Below are positions 7,511 to 15,478 of a stretch of DNA of 64,000 bases, one piece after another (within the stretch, counting starts at the first letter, position 1; each line of letters opens with the position of its first letter). The DNA comes from Thermoplasmata archaeon (GTDB taxonomy: Archaea > Thermoplasmatota > Thermoplasmata > Methanomassiliicoccales > Methanomethylophilaceae). The translations under genes were made by a program, and so were the position numbers. Below the pieces are notes generated by a model, which was given only the letters and a program-made list of their open reading frames with translations, did not search any database and was not told the origin of the DNA. The stretch spans positions 186,001-250,000 of the forward strand of contig SUSV01000001.1 in assembly GCA_015063245.1 (NCBI GenBank). The letters run 5' to 3'.

Positions 7511-9216
7511 TCACCGTGGCAGACAACAGCAGCAACGACCTCATGTCGGTATGCAAGCGCAGAGGTTTCATCTGGCCCTCGTTCGAGATGTACGGCGGAG
7601 TAGCCGGAATGTACGACTACGGCCCCCTCGGATGCGCATTGAAGAACAATATCGTCGAGATGTGGAGGTCCATCTACAAGGGAAGGGAGGGTTTCGTCGA
7701 GATCGATTCCGAGACCATCAACCCCAGGGAGGTCTTCAAGGCATCAGGACACCTCGACAATTTCGCGGACCTCATCACATACTGTCAGAAATGTCAGGCC
7801 CCGTACAGGGCGGACCACATGGTCAAGGAGTTCTACGACAACCCTGATATCCTCACTCCCAAGCAGCTCGAGGAAGCATTCGTCGAGCACAAGATCAGAT
7901 GTCCCGCATGCGGCGGGGAGCTCGGACCCGTCGAGGAGTTCAATCTCATGTTCAGGACCAACATCGGTCCAGGGAACGCACGTGTCGGATACATGAGGCC
8001 GGAGACGGCGCAGGGAATCTTCGTCAACTACTCTAATCTCTACCGCTACAACAGGGAGAAGCTCCCGATGGGAGTCATCCAGACCGGAAGGAGCTACAGG
8101 AACGAGATCGCACCCAGGCAGGGTATGATCCGTATGAGGGAGTTCAACCAGATGGAGGTCGAGCTGTTCGTCGACCCCGAGGACAAGGACTGGGTCCGGT
8201 TCCCCGAGATCGAGAACGGCACACTGGATCTCATCCCCAATACAACGCTCCAGCTCACCACGATGACAGTCAAGGAGGCCGTCGAGAAGGGCGTCATCGC
8301 CAACCGCGTCCTCGCCTATTTCGTCTACACGACGAAGCAGCTCCTGATCTCCCTCGGAATCGACGAGAAGAGGCTCAGGTTCAGGGAGCACGAGAAGGAT
8401 GAGATGGCCCACTATGCAGCTGACTGCTGGGATGCGGAGGTACTCCTCTCCTATGGGTGGACCGAGATCGTCGGTATCGCTGACAGGGGCAACTGGGACC
8501 TCTCCAGGCACTCGCAGTTCTCCGGAGAGGACCTGACGCACTTCAAGAAGTACGATCAGCCCCGCGAGACCGAGGTCGAGAAGATCCAGCCCAACAGCAA
8601 GGCCCTCGGACCCGCATTCAAGGGAAAGGCCAAGGCGATCTCCGAGGCGATCGGCGCACAGCCCATCTCCGCTATCAAGGACGGCAAGCTCAAGGTGACC
8701 GTCGACGGCGAGGAGATCGAGCTCGGCAGCGAGTACTTCCAGATCATCAAGAGGGTCGAGAAGGTCACCGGCGAAAGGGTTATACCCCACGTCATCGAGC
8801 CTTCCCACGGACTCGACAGGATATTCTACTCCGTGCTGGAACATGCATACGAGTACGACGAGAAGGAGGATTACGTTGTCATGCATCTCGCACCGGCAGT
8901 CGCCCCCATCAAGGTCGGAGTGTTCCCGCTCATGGAGAAGGACGGGCTCGACGAGATGGCCAAGAGGATCTACGAGAAGGTCCACACCCACAGGGTCGAG
9001 GCTTACTACGACGGCTCGGGTACCATCGGAAGGAGATACGCACGTATGGACGAGGTAGGTACCCCATGGTGCATAACCGTCGACTACGACTCCCTCAAGG
9101 ACGGTACCGTCACGATCAGGGACAGGGATACCACCGAGCAGAAGCGCATCTCCGCAGAGGACGCTCCGAGGATCATCGACGAGCTCCTCGCAGGAAAGGC
9201 CTTCGCAGACCTCTGA
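7507..9216 (+). CDS. glyS: Glycyl-tRNA synthetase (class II, alpha2 type)
   Basis: Attaches glycine to tRNA-Gly in the cytosol. Class II motifs are present: FKASGHLDNFADL after motif 1, RPETAQGIFVNYSN, motif 2 GRSYRNEIAPRQGMIRMREFNQ, and motif 3 GLDRIFYSVLEHAY. A C-terminal anticodon-binding domain follows (APIKVGVFPLMEKDGL). At 569 aa it is typical for archaea. The frame starts at GTG 7507, overlapping the CBS stop by four bases; a second GTG at 7516 is possible. Residues about 360-410 (KALGPAFKGKAKAI) form an insertion that closely resembles the C-terminus of the ValRS 5 kb downstream. The cognate tRNA-Gly(GCC) is also in this window. Confidence 0.95.
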   Translation: MITVADNSSNDLMSVCKRRGFIWPSFEMYGGVAGMYDYGPLGCALKNNIVEMWRSIYKGREGFVEIDSETINPREVFKASGHLDNFADLITYCQKCQAPYRADHMVKEFYDNPDILTPKQLEEAFVEHKIRCPACGGELGPVEEFNLMFRTNIGPGNARVGYMRPETAQGIFVNYSNLYRYNREKLPMGVIQTGRSYRNEIAPRQGMIRMREFNQMEVELFVDPEDKDWVRFPEIENGTLDLIPNTTLQLTTMTVKEAVEKGVIANRVLAYFVYTTKQLLISLGIDEKRLRFREHEKDEMAHYAADCWDAEVLLSYGWTEIVGIADRGNWDLSRHSQFSGEDLTHFKKYDQPRETEVEKIQPNSKALGPAFKGKAKAISEAIGAQPISAIKDGKLKVTVDGEEIELGSEYFQIIKRVEKVTGERVIPHVIEPSHGLDRIFYSVLEHAYEYDEKEDYVVMHLAPAVAPIKVGVFPLMEKDGLDEMAKRIYEKVHTHRVEAYYDGSGTIGRRYARMDEVGTPWCITVDYDSLKDGTVTIRDRDTTEQKRISAEDAPRIIDELLAGKAFADL

Positions 9217-9226
9217 AACTTTCAAC

Positions 9227-9252
9227 GCGGGTGCGCATATGCGCGCATCCGC
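9227..9252 (+). terminator. Hairpin after glyS
   Basis: GCGGGTGCGC pairs with GCGCATCCGC (one G-U) around a 6-base loop, 10 bases past the TGAAAC stop context. It is followed by pyrimidine-rich CTTCATTCTATATTT. Confidence 0.6.
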
Positions 9253-9529
9253 ATCTTCATTCTATATTTAACAAAGGTCAGATTATCCGATGCTGAGGGT
9301 CCCGTGACACTCTTTGGCATTCATCCAACGACGGCCAGGAAATAAGCCAGTACCAGACCCCCCGATTATCCATCCTATATAATAGTTCACAGTGAACATC
9401 CAACCTCTGCTGGATTATGCTGATTCCTCAACTTTTTTGATGCAATTTCTAAGAAAATCGCTCTATTCAAGGAAATTCATAGAAGAGTATTAATCCTCAT
9501 CAAGAAAATTCATAATCTGAGGTGTAAAA
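9253..9529. other. AT-rich intergenic region before the CBS gene
   Basis: No coding frame stands out on either strand. TATA-like stretches occur at about 9261-9268 (TCTATATT) and 9373-9380 (CCTATATA). The last 60 bases before the ATG at 9530 contain AGGTGT as a ribosome binding site. Confidence 0.5.
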
Positions 9530-10705
9530 ATGGGTGTAAAGGACCTAGAAGATCTGAAGAAGCTATCAATGCTGAGATCGCAGATCGACGGTATCTCCGT
9601 CGAGAAGATTTTGTCCACAGAATTCCCGACCATTAGCGCCGATTACAGCATCGCGAATGCATTATCGGTAATGAAAGAGTCGAACTATCAGGATCTCCCG
9701 GTCGTGGAGAACGGTATGTACATGGGAGTTGTGACATATTCATCGATCCTCAGGAAGAAGAGCGTGACTTTGGATGCTAAGGTCAAGAACCTGATTCGCA
9801 ACATCCAGACCGCTACCGTTGACATGAAGATCACGGAGATCGCGGAGATGTTCATCAAGAACAACTCCAGGCAGATTCCCGTCCTCAACGGTAAGAAGAT
9901 CGTAGGGATCGTCAAGAGGAACAAGATAATCGATATCGTCAACGATATCAAGGCCCTCAAGGAGATCAAAGTATGGGAGATCATGACCAACCCCGTCGAG
10001 GCTGTGAAGGCACATGACCTCATGGACGATGCCCTTGCGATCATGGTCGCGAACGACATCAGGACCTTACCTGTAGTGGATGAGACCGACCGCGTGATCG
10101 GTGTCGTCGGAATGAGAGAGATCATCGACAACAACTGGAAGAAGGAGAACAAGACCATCGGCGACCTGGAGAAGAGTTCCAGATCCCACATCACCGTCGA
10201 GTCGATCGCGACCACATCCGCAAAGACCGTGGAGTGGGATGTGAACGTGGCAGATGCCGTGTCAGTGATGGTCAACAGCGGATTCTCCACCTTGCCGGTC
10301 CTCGAGAGCAACGCTCTCGTCGGAGTCATCACAGAGTATGATGTCCTTGAGCTGATCTCCGCATGCAGGGAGAGGGACATGCTGTTCGTCCAGATCAGCG
10401 GTCTCGAGGATGATGAGAAGGATTACACCGATGCCATCTATGCCGACATCGAGACGATGATCGGCAAGGTCTCCAAGATCTACAAGCCGGAGTCCCTGAC
10501 CATCCACGTGTCCAGGTACAACGAGGTCGGCGGAAATCCCAAGTACAGCATCACCGCGAGGCTCTTTATCAACGGTTCGCTGATCATGATGAAGGAGGTC
10601 GGATACGACATCACCAAGACGATGTCCGATCTGATAAAGAAGCTTGAGGCTGCGGTAATCGACATGAAGGATTCCAAAGTCTCCTTCCGCAACAGAAGGA
10701 AGTGA
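9530..10705 (+). CDS. Four-CBS protein with C-terminal HPF-like domain
   Basis: 391 aa. Residues about 20-280 hold four CBS repeats (e.g. FPTISADYSIANALSVMKE, LPVVDETDRVIGVVGM, STLPVLESNALVGVIT). The last about 110 residues (from SGLEDDEKDYTDAI to KVSFRNRRK) form a separate alpha/beta domain that resembles ribosome hibernation factor/HPF-like folds; that link is from general knowledge of archaeal CBS proteins and is not proven here. The basic tail (FRNRRK) fits RNA or ribosome contact. It is monocistronic, with RBS AGGTG, and ends in a hairpin terminator. Confidence 0.8.
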   Translation: MGVKDLEDLKKLSMLRSQIDGISVEKILSTEFPTISADYSIANALSVMKESNYQDLPVVENGMYMGVVTYSSILRKKSVTLDAKVKNLIRNIQTATVDMKITEIAEMFIKNNSRQIPVLNGKKIVGIVKRNKIIDIVNDIKALKEIKVWEIMTNPVEAVKAHDLMDDALAIMVANDIRTLPVVDETDRVIGVVGMREIIDNNWKKENKTIGDLEKSSRSHITVESIATTSAKTVEWDVNVADAVSVMVNSGFSTLPVLESNALVGVITEYDVLELISACRERDMLFVQISGLEDDEKDYTDAIYADIETMIGKVSKIYKPESLTIHVSRYNEVGGNPKYSITARLFINGSLIMMKEVGYDITKTMSDLIKKLEAAVIDMKDSKVSFRNRRK

Positions 10706-10713
10706 AACCTTTC

Positions 10714-10731
10714 GGCCCTCGCAAGAGGGCC
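10714..10731 (+). terminator. Hairpin terminator with GCAA loop
   Basis: GGCCCTC-GCAA-GAGGGCC then CTCACATCTTTTTT; 10 bases after a TGAAAC stop context. Confidence 0.8.
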
Positions 10732-10763
10732 TCACATCTTTTTTCAAATCATTCAGAGGTATC

Positions 10764-11090
10764 ATGCCGTCCAGCAGAGAGCGCTTAGAAGAGGTGCTGG
10801 CACAGTTGCCTTCGGAGGGGATGTCCTGCAAACAGATGATGGGCGAGTATATCCTGTACTACCGTGGGAAGGTGGTCGGCGGGATATACGATGACAGGTT
10901 CCTTGTGAAACCCTCCAAGACGGCCAAGAGGCTCCTCCCGGATGCGCGTGAGGAGCTGCCTTACGACGGTGCTAAGCCGATGCTCCTCGTCGAGGACGGG
11001 ATGGATAGGATGTTCCTTCGGGACCTTGTGGTATCTATATGGGATGACCTGTATTCTGACAAACCCATCGACAAAGGATATCATAGATGA
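10764..11090 (+). CDS. TfoX/Sxy N-terminal domain protein
   Basis: 108-aa protein with the TfoX N-domain pattern: CKQMMGEYILYYRGKVVGGIYDDRFLVKPS and GAKPMLLVED. In archaea these stand-alone domains have no established role; the competence function known from bacteria should not be assumed. It is followed 18 bases later by an acetyltransferase gene, probably co-transcribed. Confidence 0.8.
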   Translation: MPSSRERLEEVLAQLPSEGMSCKQMMGEYILYYRGKVVGGIYDDRFLVKPSKTAKRLLPDAREELPYDGAKPMLLVEDGMDRMFLRDLVVSIWDDLYSDKPIDKGYHR

Positions 11091-11108
11091 GCCCCATAGG
11101 GGTGAACG

Positions 11109-11657
11109 ATGCCTGAGATACAGCTGACCACGCCGCGTCTGATCCTGAGGCCGTGGCGCGAATCCGATGCGGAGGACCTTTTCGAGTTGGCAAGCGATCC
11201 TGTGATAGGTACTGCCGCCGGCTGGAAGCCCCATGAGTCGGTAGACGAGAGTTCCGTGATAATCGGCACCGTCTTCGCCAAACCGCTGGTCTTCGCCATC
11301 GTTCTCAGGTCCATCAACAGGCCGGTCGGCTGTGTAGGCCTGGAGCTGGGTCCGCAGATACTGAAGAGCGGGCCCAAGGATGCGGAGCTGGGGTATTGGA
11401 TCGGCAGAAGGTATTGGAACCAGGGGTTCGCCACGGAGGCAGCCCAGGAGCTGATCCGTTACGGGTTCGAGGAAGCAGGTATCCCGAGGATATGGTGCCA
11501 GACCTTCGATGAGAATCGTCAGTCGGCACGTGTCCAAGAGAAGTGCGGCTTCTCATTCGATCACAAGGGGCTGTTCCGCAACCCGTTCCTGGGGGAGAGG
11601 GTCACCGTGGTGTCGTCCCTGACCAGGAAGGATTGGGCCAGAAGAAGGAACACCTGA
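11109..11657 (+). CDS. GNAT N-acetyltransferase, RimJ/RimL-like
   Basis: 182-aa acetyltransferase: TPRLILRPWRESDAEDLFELASD at the N-terminus, then ELGYWIGRRYWNQGFATEAA with the acetyl-CoA loop, and the C-terminal QSARVQEKCGFSFD. This is the RimJ/RimL branch that acetylates protein N-termini or small amines. Substrate unknown. It lies in a short unit with the TfoX-like gene. Confidence 0.88.
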   Translation: MPEIQLTTPRLILRPWRESDAEDLFELASDPVIGTAAGWKPHESVDESSVIIGTVFAKPLVFAIVLRSINRPVGCVGLELGPQILKSGPKDAELGYWIGRRYWNQGFATEAAQELIRYGFEEAGIPRIWCQTFDENRQSARVQEKCGFSFDHKGLFRNPFLGERVTVVSSLTRKDWARRRNT

Positions 11658-11737
11658 TACGTTTTATCGCGAAGATTCGCCGATGTCCGATGACATCTGG
11701 ACAGCAGGGATGCATACTGTCCGTCCTCGCGCGCATA

Positions 11738-11746
11738 TTATATAAG
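11738..11746 (+). promoter_or_regulatory. TATA box of valS
   Basis: TTATATAAG lies 28 bases upstream of the valS ATG, so the transcript should have a very short leader or none. Confidence 0.6.
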
Positions 11747-11773
11747 AGCGGGGTTTACTCTCGCCTGTTAGCC

Positions 11774-14383
11774 ATGGCATACGATTCAGCTTCTATCGAG
11801 AAACGCTGGCAGGAAATGTGGAAGAACGATGCTCACTATCGTTTCGACCCCAAGTCCGACAAGCCGGTATTCAGCATCGACTGTCCACCCAGATACACAT
11901 CCGGACCGCTCCATCTTGGACACGCAACCGGATACTCCATGATCGATTTCGCAGCACGTTACAAGAGGATGAACGGCTTCAACGTCTTCTTCCCCCTCTG
12001 TTTCGATGTCAACGGAACGCCCATCGAGGTGAAGGTGGAGAAGAAGCATCACATCACCAAGCTCGACACCCCCAGGCAGGAGTACAGGAGACTGTGCGAG
12101 GAGTTCGCCAACGGTTTCATCGAGCAGATGACTCACGATTACGAGATGCTCGGAGAGTCCATGGACCCCAGCATCTACTACCAGACGGATGCGCCCTACT
12201 ACAGGAGGATCACTCAGCTGTCCTTCATCAACCTGTTCAAGAGGGGGCTCGTCTACAAGGCGAACTTCCCCGTCAACTGGTGCCCTGGCTGTATGACCGC
12301 CCTCGCAGATGCGGAGGTCGAGTACAAGGACAACGTCAACAAGCTGAACTACATCAAATTCTTCTTCGCCGACAACAAGGATGAATACATGCTCATTGCA
12401 ACCACAAGACCCGAGTTGCTCTGTACATGTAAGGCCGTGGCGGTGCATCCCGACGACAAGGAGAAGGCGAAGCTGGTCGGAAAGGAGCTCATCACGCCCC
12501 TCTTCGGCAGGAAGGTCAAGATCATCTCCGACCCCAAGGTCAAGATGGACTACGGAACCGGAAACGTCATGATCTGTACCATCGGAGACAAGGACGATCT
12601 CGAGTGGACCATGAAGTACCACTTCGAGATGGAGAAGGGAATCGACGAGCAGGGAAGGATGACCGAGCTTGCCGGCAAGTACGCGGGAATGCCCGTGCTG
12701 GAAGCCAGGGAAGCGGCCATCCAGGACCTCAAGGACCAGGGGATCATGGTCAAGCAGGAGGACAACCCCCAGCAGGTCTCGATCTGCTGGAGATGCCACT
12801 CGCCCATCGAGTTCCTCCAGGTCCCCCAGTGGTTCCTCAAGACGACCGATTTCAAAGAGGCCGTCCTCAAGAGGGCGGAGGAGATCAACTGGTTCCCCGA
12901 GTTCATGAAGGTCAGGCTCCAGGACTGGACCAACTCCCTCAGCTGGGATTGGGTCCTCAGCAGGCAGCGTGTGTTCGCGACCCCCATCCCCGTGTGGGAG
13001 TGCGAGAAGTGCGGACACGCCGTATGCGCCACGGAGGAGATGTGCTACTGCGACCCGACGCTGGACAAGCCTCCGGTGGACAAGTGTCCCAAATGCGGCG
13101 GCAACCTCATCGGATGCACCGATGTGTTCGACACATGGATGGACTCATCCGGATCATCCCTCTACAACACGTTCTGGGGAAGGGACGAGGAGCTCCACAA
13201 GAAGCTGTTCCCGATGTCCCTCAGGCCCCAGTCGCATGATATCATCAGGACCTGGGCGTTCTATTCCATCCTCAGGGCCGATCAGATTGAGAACTCGATC
13301 CCGTGGGAGAACATCATGATCCACGGATTCATCATGGCACCTGACGGAACTCCGATGCACTCATCCATCGGTAACGTCATCGACCCGATACCGATCCTCG
13401 AGAAGTACGGTGCCGATGCGCTTAGGTACTACGTCACCACATGCTCGCTCGGAATGGATACAGCCTTCAGAGAGAAGGACGTCATCCGCGGAAGCAAGAT
13501 CTGCAACAAGGTGTACAACATAGGGCAGTTCGCATCCAAGTTCATCCACGATGTCCCCGAGAAGTGCGATTCGCTCAGGCTCTCGGACAGGTGGATCATC
13601 AGCAAGTACTCCAAGACTGTGAAGGAGGTTACCGACTCCATGGAGGTCTACGAGTTCGACAAGGCCATGAGGGTCCTCGAGGACTTCATCTGGCATGAGC
13701 TCGCCGACAACTACATCGAGATGGTCAAGGGAAGGGACGACGACGCCGTCAGGTACACGATCTACAACGTCCTGCTGGGAAGCATGAAGCTCCTGGCCCC
13801 CATGATGCCCCACATCTCCGAGGAGGTCTATCAGTCGCATCTTAAGGAGATCGACGGCGGAAAGTCCATCCACCTCACATGCTGGCCCAAGCCCATCATG
13901 ATCGATGAGCAGGCAGAGGCGGACGGAGACAAATTGGCAGAGGTCATCGCGCAGATCCGCGCATGGAAGGGAGAGAAGAAGGTCCCTCTCAACCAGGAGA
14001 TCGCGATGATCGAGTTCGTCGGAAAGGACCTGAGCTTCCTCGAGTCATCTGTCGCGGACCTCAAGGACACCACCAAGGCGAAGGATGTCAAGATCGAGGC
14101 CGAGGCGAAGCTGACCGAGGAGGTCATCGCGGTCAAGCCGGTCCACGCCAAGCTCGGACCCGCGTACAAGGGACAGGCCAAGGCTATCGTCTCCGCCGTA
14201 GCGGCGATGGATGTGAAGGATGCGGCGGACAAGCTGGCATCCGGCGCCATCGAGATCGATGCAGACGGAGAGAGGATCTCGGTCCCTGCCGAGTTCTTCC
14301 AGCTCGAGAAGGCACTCATGCTCGAAGGCAAGTCCGTCGAGACCATCCAGATCGGCGACGTGCTCGTCCTCATAGAGCAGTGA
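11774..14383 (+). CDS. valS: Valyl-tRNA synthetase
   Basis: Class I enzyme charging tRNA-Val, 869 aa. Signature HLGH at residues 47-50, editing-domain TTRPEL, zinc-ribbon cysteines (ECEKCGHAVC; KCPKCGG), the ValRS-type WVLSRQRVFATPIPVWE, and the stem-contact fold REKDVIRGSKICNKVYN. These mark ValRS rather than IleRS or LeuRS. The catalytic KMSKS loop is abnormal: it reads PMHSSIGN around residue 528, lacking both lysines. The start at 11774 is chosen because it follows a TATA box at 28 bases and begins the conserved domain; the frame is open further upstream over the acetyltransferase gene. The C-terminus carries a domain shared with GlyRS. Confidence 0.95.
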   Translation: MAYDSASIEKRWQEMWKNDAHYRFDPKSDKPVFSIDCPPRYTSGPLHLGHATGYSMIDFAARYKRMNGFNVFFPLCFDVNGTPIEVKVEKKHHITKLDTPRQEYRRLCEEFANGFIEQMTHDYEMLGESMDPSIYYQTDAPYYRRITQLSFINLFKRGLVYKANFPVNWCPGCMTALADAEVEYKDNVNKLNYIKFFFADNKDEYMLIATTRPELLCTCKAVAVHPDDKEKAKLVGKELITPLFGRKVKIISDPKVKMDYGTGNVMICTIGDKDDLEWTMKYHFEMEKGIDEQGRMTELAGKYAGMPVLEAREAAIQDLKDQGIMVKQEDNPQQVSICWRCHSPIEFLQVPQWFLKTTDFKEAVLKRAEEINWFPEFMKVRLQDWTNSLSWDWVLSRQRVFATPIPVWECEKCGHAVCATEEMCYCDPTLDKPPVDKCPKCGGNLIGCTDVFDTWMDSSGSSLYNTFWGRDEELHKKLFPMSLRPQSHDIIRTWAFYSILRADQIENSIPWENIMIHGFIMAPDGTPMHSSIGNVIDPIPILEKYGADALRYYVTTCSLGMDTAFREKDVIRGSKICNKVYNIGQFASKFIHDVPEKCDSLRLSDRWIISKYSKTVKEVTDSMEVYEFDKAMRVLEDFIWHELADNYIEMVKGRDDDAVRYTIYNVLLGSMKLLAPMMPHISEEVYQSHLKEIDGGKSIHLTCWPKPIMIDEQAEADGDKLAEVIAQIRAWKGEKKVPLNQEIAMIEFVGKDLSFLESSVADLKDTTKAKDVKIEAEAKLTEEVIAVKPVHAKLGPAYKGQAKAIVSAVAAMDVKDAADKLASGAIEIDADGERISVPAEFFQLEKALMLEGKSVETIQIGDVLVLIEQ

Positions 14384-14392
14384 AACATTTCA

Positions 14393-14408
14393 GCCGGGGA
14401 GACCCGGC
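14393..14408 (+). terminator. Hairpin after valS, GAGA loop
   Basis: GCCGGG-GAGA-CCCGGC followed by ATCATTTTC; 9 bases after a TGAAAC stop context. It overlaps the leader of the next gene (ATG at 14418), so read-through may couple the two. Confidence 0.7.
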
Positions 14409-14417
14409 ATCATTTTC

Positions 14418-15365
14418 ATGATAATCAACACAGGCGGAAGGACGGATACCGTCCAGTATTACACCGAATGGCTGCTGAACAGGTTCGACGAGGGTTATGT
14501 GCTGTCGCGCAACCCCATGTTCATGAACAAGGTCACGAGGTACGAGCTCGATCCGAAGGTAGTGGACTGCGTCGTGTTCTGCTCGAAGAACTACAGGCCG
14601 ATCCTGAAGGATCTGCACAGGATAACCGACAGGTTCAACACGTATTTCTTCTACACCATCACCGCATACGGAAAGGATGTCGAGCCCGGCGTGCCATCGA
14701 TAGACGAGAGCATAGAGACCCTGAAGGAACTGTCCTCGATGGTAGGGGAGCAGAGAGTGGTCTGGCGCTACGATCCTGTTCTCCTGACCGAGAAGTATAC
14801 GGTCGAGAGGCATCTTGATACGTTCTCCGACATGGCCTCGAGGATCGCCCCCTATGTGAGCAGATGCATATTCAGTTTCGTGGAGATGTACTCGAAACTG
14901 CAGTTCAACATGCCCGAGATAATCCCTCTGAGAGATGAACAAAAACAGATGCTGGCACAAGGTCTCGGAGCCATAGCTGAGGATAACGATCTGATCCTTC
15001 AGACCTGCGGTACGGACGCTGATTATTCGAGGTTCGGGATACATCATTCCGGCTGCATGACATTGGAAACGATCGGAGAGGCGAACGGTGTAAGATTCAG
15101 GGAATTGAAGCACAACGGCATGAGGAAGGGATGCCATTGCATCGAGAGCAGGGATATCGGATGGTACGATACCTGCCCGAACGGATGCAGGTACTGTTAT
15201 GCCAACTCCAACCCCAAGGTCGCCTTCGACAACTACAAGGACCACGATCCCAGATCTCCTCTGCTGTTGGGCAACCTGAAGGATGCTGATATCGTTCAGC
15301 AAGGTAACCAGAATTCGTTCATCAGGTCCGATAATCGGCTGACAAAACTCGATGATTTCAATTGA
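14418..15365 (+). CDS. DUF1848 family protein with Fe-S type cysteine motif
   Basis: 315 aa. The family pattern is clear: MIINTGGRTDTVQYYTEWL at the start, FCSKNYRPIL, FFYTITAYGKDVEP, VWRYDPVLLTEKYTVE, and a C-terminal cysteine cluster CHCIESRDIGWYDTC followed by CRYCYAN. The CxxxCxxC-like cluster (CPNGCRYC) resembles the Fe-S site of radical SAM enzymes but lies at the C-terminus. Function is not established for the family. It is 34 bases downstream of valS. Confidence 0.85.
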   Translation: MIINTGGRTDTVQYYTEWLLNRFDEGYVLSRNPMFMNKVTRYELDPKVVDCVVFCSKNYRPILKDLHRITDRFNTYFFYTITAYGKDVEPGVPSIDESIETLKELSSMVGEQRVVWRYDPVLLTEKYTVERHLDTFSDMASRIAPYVSRCIFSFVEMYSKLQFNMPEIIPLRDEQKQMLAQGLGAIAEDNDLILQTCGTDADYSRFGIHHSGCMTLETIGEANGVRFRELKHNGMRKGCHCIESRDIGWYDTCPNGCRYCYANSNPKVAFDNYKDHDPRSPLLLGNLKDADIVQQGNQNSFIRSDNRLTKLDDFN

Positions 15366-15372
15366 TAATTCT

Positions 15373-15454
15373 ACAAACTCCCGAACGAATCGTCCACAAA
15401 CTCCCGAACGAATCGTCCACAAACTCCCGAACAAAAATACTATAAACTCCCGAA
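15373..15454 (+). repeat. Four direct copies of AAACTCCCGAA at exact 23-bp spacing
   Basis: The core AAACTCCCGAA begins at 15375, 15398, 15421 and 15444. The first two units are identical over 23 bp (ACAAACTCCCGAACGAATCG plus TCC). In the third unit the spacer is replaced by AAAAATACTAT, which looks like the TATA element of the downstream ATPase gene (ATG 15479). This is a promoter-proximal array, more like an operator or iteron set than a CRISPR: there are no unique spacers. Confidence 0.9.
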
Positions 15455-15478
15455 TGCATCCTTATCCAGAGTAGTACG

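Noticed and set aside
7744..9225. Long minus-strand frame (493 codons) opposite glyS
   Set aside because: It is antisense to a clear GlyRS and is rich in Asp, Val and Leu, as expected from the complement of codons ending in G/C.
11543..11773. ValRS start upstream of 11774
   Set aside because: That stretch overlaps the acetyltransferase gene; the TATA box at 11738 and start of homology at 11774 decide against it.
11786..13018. 410-codon minus-strand frame opposite valS
   Set aside because: Shadow of the synthetase; no domain pattern and strong antisense composition bias.
15373..15454. CRISPR-like array
   Set aside because: The unit is 23 bp of pure tandem repeat without unique spacers, has only four copies, and sits in a promoter.
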